Shown piece after piece: positions 47,001 through 57,605 of a stretch of 64,000 nt of DNA (the stretch's first letter is position 1; the number at the start of each line of letters is the position of its first letter). The position numbers were made by a program, and so were the translations under genes. The DNA is from Henckelia pumila (Eukaryota > Streptophyta > Magnoliopsida > Lamiales > Gesneriaceae), in the NCBI RefSeq assembly GCF_033568475.1, contig NC_133123.1, positions 17,842,622-17,906,621 on the forward strand, written 5' to 3'. The notes beneath the pieces were generated by a model. The model did no database searches, had not been told where the DNA came from, and saw nothing but the letters and a program-made list of their open reading frames with translations.

Positions 47001-49052
47001 TTCGTCGTCCCGGGAAACGTTCTACGCAATTCGTTCTTTGAATTCATCGGTGAAAGACATGATTCCTCTTATTTTTCTTATACTATATCAGTGTATATAT
47101 ATGTGTGTGTGTGCGTGAGCATCATATTTTTTTTAAGGATTTTTCAGAAAAGATTCGAACTTGGTTGAATGTATGCACCTTGTTCACGTTTTTGTGTATC
47201 ATGCTCACGTTTTGGGTTGCCACGGGGGTGTTCAGCTGCTGGCCAGGGGTTCTAGGCTAGGTGAGGGTGGCTTGGACTCGGGTGGCTCGAATGGTCCGAG
47301 CCAAACGAGTCCAGGAGAGGGCTGGTGCGTGTTCGGCCTTGTAGTGCGCAGGATTAGGGTTCGATGGAAGGATGGGCTGGGTTCTGTGCGTGGGCAGCAT
47401 GGGGCCGGGGCTAGGGTCAGGTTCGGACCGCCCAGACATGGGCTACGTCTGGGCGGCGGCGCTCTGGCCAGGGGCGGCCGGAGCAGGCCGGCAGCAGCCA
47501 TGGAGTGGCTGCTGCTCACAGCCGCAGCCGAGAAGGGGCTAGGGATCGGGTTCTAGGGTTTTAGGTGTGGTCCGGGTCGGGTCAGTAGGGTAGTGGGTCG
47601 GGTTAAGTGAGTCCGGGTCCGGGTTTGGTGGGCCGGGCTCGAGTCTTTTTATTTTTAAAATATTTTATGAATTAATGGGTTTTTGGGTCTATTAATTTGA
47701 AGGACTTTTAAAATTTTAATTAAGTTAGTCCATTAATTTTATGGGCTTTTGAGCCCATAAAAGTTATTGGGCCAGTCTTGGGTTTTTGGGCCCATTGGGC
47801 TAGTTTAAGTTGTTATTGGGCCTAGAATGTTTTATGGACTTTAAATTATTTTAATTGGGTTTAGAACAATTTTATTGGGCTTAAGTATGTAAATGGGCCA
47901 GATTTAAGTAATTGAGCTTGAGTGTTAGGGCCAGCAGTCCAGGACCCTCCATGAGAAATTTGCATGTGTCCTGATTATATATTTAATTATTTTTATGCAT
48001 TGAAGTTATTTTAATATTTATATGTTAGTAAGAAATTAAATTAAATATATATGAAGGACACACATTTTATTTAAGTACATGCATTCATGAAATAATTTTA
48101 TGCATAATTAAATGTTTAAGGTTGAGCAATAATAAAATATTTTATGTTGGAAGTTGAAGTAGTGTGACAATTTAAGGGGGATTCGTCCCCATATGTGAAC
48201 TATTGAAGGGCAGTTTACTGCCAATTTAAGAGGTGATTCGTCACCGCCACGTACGTTGGTTTCCACGCTGATCAATATTTAATGTATGATTTAAGGTTAC
48301 ACTACGGATACAACCATGCGATGTTAGAAAATAATTGCTCAACAATGTTTATGTATTATGTTATTTAAGTTAAGTAAAGTTATGTTATGTTATGAAATTT
48401 TCAAGCATGCTCATTCATGTATATGTATGTATTAGTATTTAATTGTTTTAAATTATTTTAAACCTTTGTTATGTTAGCATGTTGGGCCTCTAGGCTCACT
48501 ACACTGGTATGGTGCAGGTGAGTACGTTGAGGATGAGGTTGTACCCACCGGAGGCGAGGATGTATGAGCGGACATGCAGTGACCCCGTGACCGTGATAAA
48601 TGTCTGAGTCACATGCATGTTTTTGATTATGTCAGCACGTTACACATTTTATATTTTTTTTTCAGTGGTTGTGAGTTTTGAATATTTTATTGAATATTGT
48701 CAGCACATGCAAATTTTATCATTTCATTTATGCAGTATTTTTAATTAAATGTTTGACTCAGATATTTATTTTATTTTAAAGAATGCATTTTTATTTAAGT
48801 ATTTAATTGTTTATTTATTTATTTATTTTCAAATCTTTTTATTCAGTGCATATATGTATGGGCATATATGTACATATTTTATTTAGTAAGTATAAAAAAA
48901 AAAATTATCCGCATATTTATTTATTTATTAATTTTAGAGTTAGGGTCGTTTCATAATGTGTATTATTATTTCACGTAGGCGCCACTTGACCATCCTGAGT
49001 ATTCTCTTGAAGCCATGGATTTCAATGAAAATATATCCAATACATATTCTTG
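44008..49052 (+). pseudogene. FAR1/FRS-type MULE transposase with three lesions
   Basis: The protein combines an N-terminal FAR1/WRKY-GCM1-like zinc-binding domain (about 44060-44340, ending in E-E-H-N-H-P-L-H), a MULE transposase core (S-L-D-T-T-Y near 44710; F-T-D-Q-D-Q-A-M near 44905; C-T-W-H-L-M-Q-N) and a SWIM zinc finger (C-S-C-K-K-F then L-L-C-C-H-A-V-K-V, near 45590-45645). Lesions are a TGA at about 44120 in place of a likely Arg CGA, a one-base length change in the A-run near 44875-44882, and a TAG at 45964-45966. The reading frame resumes after each. Coding continues after the TAG to a GTATAT donor at 46069, in an exon at 46141-46248, and in an exon from 48979 to a TGA near 49052. 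The intron between the last two contains the solo LTR. The gene looks recently inactivated. Confidence 0.85.
46348..48953 (+). mobile_element. Solo LTR (2,606 bp), gypsy type, inside the MULE
   Basis: It starts TGTAACACCCGGTATTTT and ends GGGTCGTTTCA. The host 5-mer TAATG is duplicated at 46343-46347 and 48954-48958. No internal domain or second LTR exists, so it is a solo LTR left by LTR-LTR recombination. TGTAACACCC starts and a length above 2 kb are typical of chromovirus (Tekay/Del-like) LTRs. Strand is assigned from the TGTAACACCC start. The GC-rich tract 47230-47640 inside it gives long but meaningless frames. Confidence 0.88.
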
Positions 49053-50246
49053 ACCAGTTGAATTTTTTTTCGAAGGTATGTGATTTTAATTGAAATGAAC
49101 TCTTAGTTTAACTTTTTGTCATTTGCATGACTTATGTTAGCCTAAAGATTTGATGATTATTACTTTATCCTTTTGTGATGAATTCTGTTTTATCGTGTAA
49201 AAAAAATATTTTCTCTTTAACTGTCTTTATATTATTTTTTACAGTTTAGGGAAAAAGTCATGATTGAAAAAAGTTTTTTAAGAATAGTTTAGGAAAAGCC
49301 ATGATTGAAAAAATTTGCTCTTCTTTGTCTTTGAAACTATTTCGTGTTATAACTTTAAATTTCACGATTTTCACTTATTTATATTATTTTTTGGAATTAG
49401 TTTAATGACAATGTATGCTTTCTAATTCATGTCACTAGTCATTGATGTGTCTTTACATAATTCCTTCAATATTTAATTTTACTTATATTAATGTTGGTTC
49501 TTGGTTGTGTGACAACTTTCATCATTATTTCATGGCGATATGCGGCTTACGACAGGATGGTCAGTCAATTTTTCACAAGAAAGACCAAGAGAAGTTTGTG
49601 TTTGTAGAACCCACCAATTCTATAGAGACCCAATTCAATTCTGTACTTTTGAGTGGATTCGCACAACAATTTTTGCTATATTTATGGTGTTTTGTGACAT
49701 TAATTGAAATACTCGAATATAAATGTTTGATTTTCTGATCTTTAATTGATTACAATCAACACCAAATAGACATATAACTTAAAAAAGTTATTAAAAAAGT
49801 TTAATTGTGAAAAAACTAAATAAATAAATTATGATGTAATAATATAACAGAAGTATATACGTTCAAGAATTTTTGAATAGTTAAAAATAGCTTTAAAAAA
49901 TTATGTTTGTTAACCTTGATTTTTGAAGCATTCTAGAGTAACTAAAATAAGGTAAAAAAATTATATTTTTTAACCTTAATTTTTGAAGCATTTTAGAGTA
50001 ACTAAAATAAGTTTTTAAAAAAATATGGTTGTTAACCTTGATTTTTTTTTCGGTAGTGTTAACCTCGAGTTTTGAAGTGCTCTACATGTTTTAATGTCCA
50101 TGAAAAAAAAAGGGAAAAAATTGTTCTAAACAATTAAAATAAACAGACTTAACAAAAGAAGAGGGGAAAAAGGAAAAAAAGAAATTGAAGGAAGAATGAA
50201 TCTGTAAGACTGTAACATTGAAAACAAAGAAAACGAAAAAGAATTA

Positions 50247-50292
<46 letters not shown>

Positions 50293-50819
50293 CAAGTCAA
50301 TGTGTTGTGAAAAGCCCAAAAAAAACAAAAGCCCAACAATGCCCATGAAAAAAAAAAAGAAATAAAATGAAAAAAAAAATAATAAGAAGACGGTGCCGTT
50401 TTGGGATAACACCCAAAACAGTAGAGGATCCTGGCCCCCATCTAGATCTCTTCTGCAATGTGACAGAGAATTTGCAGGGTATCACGGTATCTCTACCAAA
50501 ACATTCAAAATGGTCTTACCATTGTGCTCTTTCTTTGTTGTGTTCACTAACTTTGAAAAAAGTTGCTTACATATGATTTGAAAAAGTTATTGGAAGACCG
50601 TGAGTAGGGAACATTTAAACTTCTTTTATATTCAGATTTTATTTATTTTATTGATTGATAATTAATTAAGTTTTAAGATATAGATTTAACTAGTTATGAT
50701 CAGATATTGAGTAGAAATCAAAAATCTAGAGATAGACCCCCTAATTCTCCAAGAATGGCATTTTTTAAGATATAGATTTTTTATTTTATTTTTTTTTAAA
50801 CTCGTCTGAAAAGATAGCC

Positions 50820-51128
50820 AGATGCATTGCCCGAAAAGTATACAAACGCCAATTATAAGTTGATGATTGTTGAAAGTCAGGATGACAGAGACATGCAGAA
50901 AATGGCTTCTCAAGAACTAGGGCAAGTATCAAAAGAACAAAAGCGGCTCCAGTATTTGTTGCTCAAGTCCTTGCTACATAAGGGCATGTACAAGGGGCTA
51001 GGAAGCCCCACGACGAAGTGGGCTTCTTCGTCCCACTTCCTGAAGGGGCGAGGACATCTCACCATTGAACGTGCTCTAAGGATGACGCAGATGAGCGTGA
51101 CTGCATACTGAAAGTCAGAGCAGGTAGC
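50820..51128 (+). pseudogene. Organellar peptide chain release factor (PrfA-type) exon fragment
   Basis: The frame from about 50821 reads L-P-E-K-Y, then V-E-S-Q-D-D-R-D-M, then K-R-L-Q-Y-L-L-L-K-S-L-L. After a 95-bp insertion it resumes with K-D-D-A-D-E-R-D-C-I-L-K-V-R-A-G. This matches the N-terminal domain of class-1 release factors of the mitochondrial/plastid type up to the V-R-A-G of the conserved R-A-G-x-G-G motif, where an AGCAG/GTAGCA donor follows. No other exon of the gene was found, so it is an isolated fragment. Confidence 0.8.
50982..51076. mobile_element. 95-bp PIF/Harbinger MITE inside the release-factor exon
   Basis: TAA is duplicated at 50979-50981 and 51077-51079. The inverted ends are GGGCATGTACAAGGG and, read inward from the right, GAGCACGTTCAATGGTGAG, which matches the Harbinger end at 29239. 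Removing the element and one TAA copy restores continuous release-factor homology. Confidence 0.88.
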
Positions 51129-51464
51129 AAATCCCATCACTACCCTGGGCCTGCATATTTACTTCACGGGCTTTATGGTTATTTTTGAAGGTAGAATTCT
51201 ATTATTCACAAAATATTGAGTATTTATTCAAAGTTTGAAAGTTAATAGTCTAGATAAACCCAACTAGAATTATTGCCTATAAATATAGACCCAAACTTCA
51301 TACGTTCAAAAATCTGTCAATTTCCTCTCCTTATTAGAAACAGCTAGCAAATAGGGGCAGATATTTGTCCACTTTCTTTCATTATTTCTAGAAGCAGCCT
51401 AGCAATTTGGTCAAAGAAATTTGTGAACCCTTTTCTCCATATTCACCTTGAGGTGGAAAGAAGC

Positions 51465-53480
51465 GGGTTTTTTTTAAAAATAATATAAAATTAATAAAAA
51501 TATAGCAATACGAGAGTAGTTATTTAAATAGTATAATCGGATTCAACAAAAAGCTGTCAGATCTGATAGCTCTCTGTTTTGAGTGTTCTCTGTTGAATCC
51601 GGGACAGAGATTCCCGGATTCAATTTTTTTTTGTTTTTAATAGCCATGCAAGGTTTTGTGGGTTGGGGAAAAAATCGGCTGGACCATGTTTATTTATTCG
51701 AAAGCTTCTTTGTTATGTATTCCCAACTCCCAAGTTCCGTGAATTTTTCGGATTAAGTTTTCGTAGTTGTTGAAGGTAAACACAAATTTTTGCCATGATG
51801 CATATATTTAATTTTTATTATATTATAATAAATTTATTTTATATGATATTTTTTTCAGTTGTATATTTGATTCTAATAATTTTTGAAATATTGTCAGATT
51901 ATAATTGAAAGATAATTATCAAAATTATTTTGCTAAAAATTATATTATTTGTTGATTTTGCTGAACTAAGAGAATTTAATCTATTAAAAAGTTCTTTTTA
52001 TACATTTTAAAAATTTTTATGATGTTTTTTTTAGTTGTATTTTTTGTTCTATTAATTTATAGAGTACATGTTACTTTTGTACGCAGTTACAAGGTAATTA
52101 TCGTAATTATTTTCTTATGAATTATATTATTTGTTATTTTCTGAAATTTATAAAGTACCTAAAACGAAAATAATCTAGTAAAAAGTTTTTTTAATACCTT
52201 TTAATTTTATTTTCTATGATGTTTTTTTAGTTGTATGTTTTGTTGTAATAATTTTTTAAACATTGTTAGATTATAATTGAACTCGTCGGTAGTTCTTACT
52301 TTCGTACGGAGTTAAAATATAATTATCGAAGTTATTTTACTACAAGTTATATTATTTGTTGATTTGCTGAAATAAAATACTTAAAATGTATTGAATCTAG
52401 TAAAAGAAATAAAATACTTAAAATGTATATATTGAATCTAGTAAAATGTTTTTTTATACATTTGAAAATTATTCTCTATGATGTTTTTTTTAGTTGTATG
52501 TTTTTGTTCTTAATTTTTAAATATTGTCTGATTATAATTGAATTCGTTGATAAATCTTATTTTCGTACGTAGTTAAAAGGTAATTATCAAAATTATTTTT
52601 CTAAGAATTATATGATCAATCTCTATATTTTTGTCAAAATAATTATAAAATTAAATATTATTAATTTTACTATAATATATTTTGTTCTTAAATTAAACAA
52701 TTAATGTGTATATATCGTAAATTGCATTCGACATATAATCACTACAACAAATAATATTTTCAAACCTAAAATAATTACATCAATCTCTAAAATAATTATA
52801 TTTAACTTTCAGTTAGTCTAATCGCACACAAAAAAAAAAAATCGAACCTTTATTAAATATAATTAATTTAATTTTTACTTTAATTAATCAACCAATAATA
52901 CAATCTTCAAAAAAAAATTTATAATACTTATCTTTCAAGTTTCAACGGCGTGTGAATTAAGATAAATCCGACGAATTAATAATCTAACAATATTAAAAAT
53001 CATGATCAAAACATATTATAATTATATAAGAAATCATGTATAAGATAGTAATCATAATAAAATCCATTAAATATATAAACATCACATAAAAAACGAATAG
53101 CATTAATCTACCTTATGAGATATGAATATGCTTCCATGCTTATAAAAATAAATTTCAATAACTGCATTTTCTCCAACCAAAACCTATATCAATTTAAAAT
53201 GAAGTTCGCTACCCGGAGCAGGTCCAGCCGATTTTTTTCCCCAACCCACAAAACTTTGCATTGCTATTAAAAATAAAAAAAAGAAAACAAAATTGAATCC
53301 GGGAATCTCTGTCCCGGATTCAACAGAGAACAGAGAGTTGTCAGATCTGTTAAAAAATAACAATTGATCTGACAGCTCTCTGTTGATTCGGGACAGGGAG
53401 TCCCAAATTATACTATTTTTGTAACTTCTTCTACATTGCTATATTTTTATTAAATTTATATTATTTTAAAAAAAAAACCC
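51465..53480. mobile_element. Non-autonomous long-TIR element (Mutator-like?), 2.0 kb
   Basis: The arms 51465-51685 and 53221-53480 are inverted repeats beginning GGGTTTTTTTT and ending at GGCTGGACC. The flanks share GAAGC (51460-51464 and 53481-53485), and the 10-mers agree at 7 of 10, compatible with a Mutator-type duplication. Each arm also contains its own smaller palindrome (TTGAATCCGGGA / TCCCGGATTCAA). There is no coding capacity. Confidence 0.75.
51840..52600. repeat. Internal direct repeats of the long-TIR element
   Basis: A block of about 180-260 bp that starts ATGATGTTTTTTTAGTTGTA and ends with AATTATCGAAGTTATTTT recurs near 51843, 52018, 52216 and 52478. The interior is thus mostly amplified non-coding sequence. 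Confidence 0.65.
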
Positions 53481-53485
53481 GAAGC

Positions 53486-53712
53486 GAAGCTAGAAGAAAA
53501 GTCCAAACTTGGCATTTAAAATAATATCCTTAAGTTGAATTTTATTTAAAATAATAAACATTGCGAAATTTTATTTGAGTAAATAGCCTTCAATTGGATA
53601 AATAGTTTAAGGTTTATCAATTGTTTGAAAAATTACCTTTTGATTAGTTTGAATCGGTTTTTAATCTTGAATCATTAAATGTTGAATCGGATTCTAAACC
53701 TGATTCACTTGA
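53486..53712. other. Short AT-rich spacer
   Basis: No feature is recognised between the long-TIR element and the pararetrovirus fragment. Confidence 0.5.
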
Positions 53713-54105
53713 TTAATCAAGATAATAAATATTTTCATCGTCAAATGAAAACTTGATTGTTTCAACTGGATAGAATTCAATAGTGTATAATTCTTCTAAA
53801 AGTTTAAGTTTGTTTTTCTTTTCGTTACGCTTTGAACATTCGTTTGCATAATGTCCTTCTTCATTGCACAACCAACATGTGCAATTATTTTCTTTACTTT
53901 TTGGGCAATTTGGTTTTTTGTTATCAAACTTTTTATAAAATTTTCTTCTATAAAGTTTTCTGAAGAAATTCTTTTTGAATTTCTTTTTCTTATAAGAAAT
54001 GAATTTCTTATTAAATGATTTATAAGGTTTATTAGGTTTCTGTCGTTTTAGATGTTTGTGTGACATGTTTGTTTTACAACCATATTCTTTTACTGTGAAT
54101 TTCAT
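53713..54105 (-). pseudogene. Endogenous caulimovirid coat-protein C-terminus (zinc knuckle)
   Basis: This is an old pararetrovirus copy. A strongly basic Lys/Phe/Tyr-rich stretch is followed by a single C-x2-C-x4-H-x4-C zinc knuckle with the caulimovirid-like E-E-G-H-Y-A-N-E-C core, then an acidic tail. This layout is typical of the nucleic-acid-binding end of Caulimoviridae coat proteins. The frame is separated by stops from the next piece upstream, and no protease or reverse transcriptase follows, so the copy is defective. Confidence 0.75.
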
Positions 54106-54223
54106 TTTATCACAACAAAGTTTATTGTTTTGTTTGTAGGATTTAGAGATTCTTTTATTTAGCTAACGTTATACTTCATGACATTTTTTTGTTATTATAT
54201 CTTTGATAATTTAATAGCTCCTC

Positions 54224-54610
54224 CTAATGTTTGGCGTAAGAGCTAGTTAAAAATTCGTCTTTACTGTTTATTGGTATATTAGGTATTTTATTAAAAATAC
54301 TTAATTTATAATGTTTCCTTTTATCAGCGTCTAATAACTGATAATAGTTTGTTTCATAATCACAGATAAATTCTTCTTGATAACATAAATTGCATAATTT
54401 GATATTATCTAGGATAAAAATTGCTATATTTTGTTCTATGTTTTTGGCTACTAAATTAACATCATTATTAAAAACTCCTAAAAATTCTTGGTATAGGGCA
54501 TCAACAAATAGTTCGAAATATCGATGTCCTGTCATTCCCTGTGGTAGATTAGTTATTACTTGGTTTTTTGTCCAAGTTCTTACTGCTCCTACCAATGTCA
54601 TTTTTATCAT
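54224..54610 (-). pseudogene. Endogenous caulimovirid coat-protein core fragment
   Basis: This fragment lies directly upstream of the zinc-knuckle piece on the same strand. It resembles a capsid core (W-T-K-N-Q then a G-x-x-x-H-R-Y-F-E-x-F word) and is broken from both neighbours by stop codons or frameshifts. Assignment rests mainly on position and general similarity to Caulimoviridae coat proteins. Confidence 0.6.
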
Positions 54611-54817
54611 CTCATGAGTTAATACTTGGACGTTCTCACTTTTATCTAATAATGGTGTTAATTGAATTTGTATTGATAGTTCATTTTCCCAATGATCTAT
54701 CCTTGATTTTCTTTCTTTGGTAGTTGAACATCCTAAATCTAGAATGTTTTGTTTTACAAATCCTGATGTTTTTAATTTTCTAAGAATATCTCTAACATCT
54801 TTATATGTTTCAGAATA

Positions 54818-55651
54818 TTAGTCTTTATTGTATTCGAATTCTTCATTTTTTGTTCCACCACCACTACCACCTACATTCATTCGTAGAGTTAATTGTGGTC
54901 TAGAATCATCTTCTGATTCTGTTTTTGAGATATCCATATCTCTATATTGTTTTGTTTCTTGATGAGAATGATACAGTTCTTCTGTATTTATTTCTATTTG
55001 TTCATAATCAGATTGATTTGTTTCACTAAACATCTCCATACTCAGTTTTCCCATAAATGAGAGGATTTCTATACCATGATCCAATTTTGAATGGTGGTTG
55101 TGCTTCCAATTTTCCTTTTCCTTTATCCCTTTGGAAGAACTTCTTTAAGGTAGCTTAGTATTTCTCTATTATATTTTTCTTGTTCTATTATTAATCTTGT
55201 CGTAGCTAAATCAATATACTCTTTAAAATTTTTCTCTAATTCTTGTATTGCTGGTTAAGCTTATTCTCTAATTCTTCTAAATCATTTTCTAGTTTAATTA
55301 TGAATGTCATTATGACGAAGTTGATTCATTAACAATAGCTTGTTTGATTTTAAGAATATTTTGGTTCATAGTTTCAATTTTTTCGAGTATATTTTCATCA
55401 TTTTTAGCAAATGATAATAATCTTCTTTGTAATGAATGTTTTGTTATTTGGAGATCATCTTAACTCCGTCTTTTATGGAGATTTATTTCTTCAATGAATG
55501 ATTTTCGAGGGTGTTCAATTCTTGTAATATTATCGAACATTCTTTCAACAGAAATAATTGGTTTCATTGAAGTTACTCCTGTTTGAGAATTATTACTCAT
55601 TGTTAAACCAACAACATAATTTATATTGATTGGATGATTTCCTGTTAACAT
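54818..55651 (-). pseudogene. Upstream remnants of the same pararetrovirus
   Basis: Two short frames (54818-55084 and 55460-55651) and Glu/Lys-rich coding-like sequence between them lie upstream of the coat-protein pieces on the same strand. The first has a Gly-rich stretch; the second may be the end of a movement protein or the start of a polyprotein, which I cannot decide. Several stops interrupt the region, so no intact viral product can be expected from this locus. Confidence 0.45.
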
Positions 55652-56042
55652 AAGATTATTTCTATAAAAAAATAATAATCTAGTGTTAAAATATCATTTA
55701 TGTTTTTATTAAAAAAAGATATATTGTATTGTGGATAAAAAACAAAATTTCATCTTTTTTTTAAGATGATCACATTTTTCTACGTCATGTTCGTAGGGGC
55801 GGCGAATAGAGTAGCGCATCCACTTGCCTCTTTTGCTATTTCCTCCCCCGCCCCTTTTGTTTGGTGTCGCGGAAGCTTTTTTTTTTGATTGATTGATCTT
55901 GTAATTCAAGACTTGCGTTCTTGTTGATTTTAATAATACGAGATCGTCTTTAAAAAAAAAAGATTAAGAATGTAAGTAGAAAATAATACGTGTATTCAAT
56001 TAATTCATATTAAACCAAGACATTCATCCTCCATTATAATAA
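55652..56042. other. AT-rich flank of the viral remnant
   Basis: No gene is recognised. Poly-T/poly-A runs lie near 55867-55886 and 55952-55965. Confidence 0.45.
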
Positions 56043-56425
56043 CTAGCATAATCGCACACGCGTTGCGTGTGTATAAAATCATGTAATATATTTAATTTTG
56101 TATGTTATATATAAATATTATTTTTTAAATAATATTTAAATTTATTTTTTAACATTTATAAAATAATATAAAAATAAATTTAAATTTTTTTTATCAATTT
56201 ATCTTATCTACAATGTTTAGTTGAGAAAAATATGAAAATTTGAAATATAAAAAAAAAACAAATAAAAATAAAATTATAATATTTATATTACATAAGGGCA
56301 ATTTCGGCAATTTAAAAAATGGTGTCTAAGGGGAAGATTCTTTATATATAGGTATTACATAAAGGCAATTTCGGCAATTTAAAAGATGGTGTCTAAGGAG
56401 AAGATTCTTTATATATAAGGAGAGA
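56043..56425 (-). mobile_element. Short non-autonomous Helitron (383 bp)
   Basis: On the minus strand it starts TCTCTCCTTATATATAAAG after host A and ends in a hairpin (ACACGCAACGCGTGT), then GCGATTATG and CTAG at 56043, before host T. The 5' subterminal block (about 72 bp with GGCAATTTCGGCAATTTAAA) is tandemly duplicated. Confidence 0.6.
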
Positions 56426-56679
56426 TAATAAAAATGAAAATATGTATGCCTTAAATATATTTAATACTCAAACTAATCAAACCGGAACACTGATATTGAA
56501 CGCTATTTCACTTATTCTGTATTCAAAGTCCAATTCTTTTTTTCTTTTTTGTCCTTTTCGGAAAAAAAATGTTCTTTATAATTATTTCAACCACTAATAC
56601 GACCTAGGACCTGGGACTGGGAGTGGAAGGACGATTGCGTTTAAAGTTAATTTGGACATATCCGTCAATTTAGGTTAGG

Positions 56680-57181
56680 TTTATTGGGTCAGTTCATCCC
56701 ATCATACAATTTAAATGGTTTGAGTTGAAATTTTTTCAACCCAACTAATGGCGAGCCAACCCGTGACGGGCCTGGAATTTTTTATTTTTTTAATGGTGAT
56801 AACTGATATATACATGTATTTTTTTAATGATCGTTGTTATTTTTATTGTATTAATTATTTTATATAAAATTTGCACCTACGAAATTAATAATTAGAAATT
56901 TTATTAGTATGTTTCTATTAATATTTATTTATGAAATGCAATTTATAACTAATAATAATAATTTTTATTTTTATTTATTTATTTTTATTTGCACTGAGCC
57001 AACCCGCCGGACCCACAACCCACATTGGGTTGGGTTGAGTTGGGTTGGGTTGGGTTGGGTTGAATTGAGTTGAGGATTTTCAGCTTATCGGGATGGTGAG
57101 CCGGCTGTCCTCGACCTGCCAAATGGTGGGTTTTTGGTGGGCCGATCCGCCCTCCATGAGTTGGCCCGTCTGACAGTTCTA
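56680..57181. mobile_element. Degenerate hAT-related element
   Basis: The right end, read inward, is TAGAACTGTCAGACGGGCCA, clearly related to the hAT ends at 7636 and 57597. The interior has the same AACCCGCC/GGCGAGCC words plus a GGGTTGGGTTG run at 57025-57060. The left terminus and target duplication could not be fixed. Confidence 0.55.
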
Positions 57182-57265
57182 AATTGAGGCACACCTTCAT
57201 TTCCCTGTACCATAAAGCATATGAGAAGGACGCCAAATGAAGTTGATCATTAGTTAACTTGTGAA

Positions 57266-57597
57266 TAGAGATGTCAAAACATGTTAGCGGGGCGGGGAGG
57301 ACCGGTCCACAACCGTCACAACCCACCATTAGGCGGGACGGGGTGGGGCGGCCCACCTTTTAGGCGGGTTGGAAAAACACCAATCCAACCCACTAATTTT
57401 AAGTGGCGGGGCGACCAACTCGACGGGCTCACGTGTAAATTGACGGATTTTTGCGGGCCAACTCGCAACCCACCACACAACCAACCATTAGGCGGTGCGG
57501 TGTGTACCGGCCCACCTTTTCGACGGGTTGAGAAATTACCAACCCAACCCACCAATTTTAAATAACGGGACGAATCTAACCCATTTTAACACCTCTA
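57266..57597. mobile_element. hAT-type MITE, 332 bp
   Basis: The ends are TAGAGATGTCAAAACATGTT on the left and, read inward from the right, TAGAGGTGTTAAAATGGGTT. Flanking octamers CTTGTGAA (57258-57265) and CTCATGAA (57598-57605) agree at 6 of 8. It belongs to the same family as 7320-7636. Confidence 0.78.
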
Positions 57598-57605
57598 CTC
57601 ATGAA

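Larger units (their letters stand above)
42838..50437 (+). mobile_element. Autonomous-type Mutator-like element (MULE), 7.6 kb
   Basis: Terminal inverted repeats of about 143 bp (42838-42980 and 50294-50437) both begin GGGCCAGGATCCTCTACTG and continue through ACGGCACCGTCTTCTTA and TGGGCATTGTTGGGCTTTTG. Flanking 9-mers CCATCCATC (left) and CCATCTAGA (right) each differ by one or two bases from CCATCTATA, the sequence at the same site in the uninterrupted paralogue at 26702. This supports a 9-bp Mutator-type target duplication. It carries a FAR1-type transposase gene and a nested solo LTR. Confidence 0.9.
41847..50600 (-). pseudogene. Partial duplicate of the MYB-CC gene, split by a MULE
   Basis: Sequence 41847-42837 is collinear with 25719-26708 of the intact MYB-CC gene, and 50438-50600 continues the same alignment on the far side of the 7.6-kb transposon. 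The copy of exon 5 (about 42220-42289) and the copy of exon 4 (about 42340-42420) are intact with their splice sites. The copy of exon 3 is reduced to a short stump near 50520-50550. After that, sequence jumps to what corresponds to 27745-27790, so roughly 900 bp including exon 2 is missing. The DNA-binding exons 1-2 and the last exon are absent, so it cannot make the transcription factor. Confidence 0.9.

Noticed and set aside
47161..47640. Long GC-rich open frames on both strands
   Set aside because: They lie inside the solo LTR, overlap in several frames, and have low-complexity Gly/Arg/Pro composition without any domain.
57025..57062. GGGTTG run as a possible telomere-like tract
   Set aside because: Plant telomeres are TTTAGGG; this run is part of a hAT-related element's degenerate interior.
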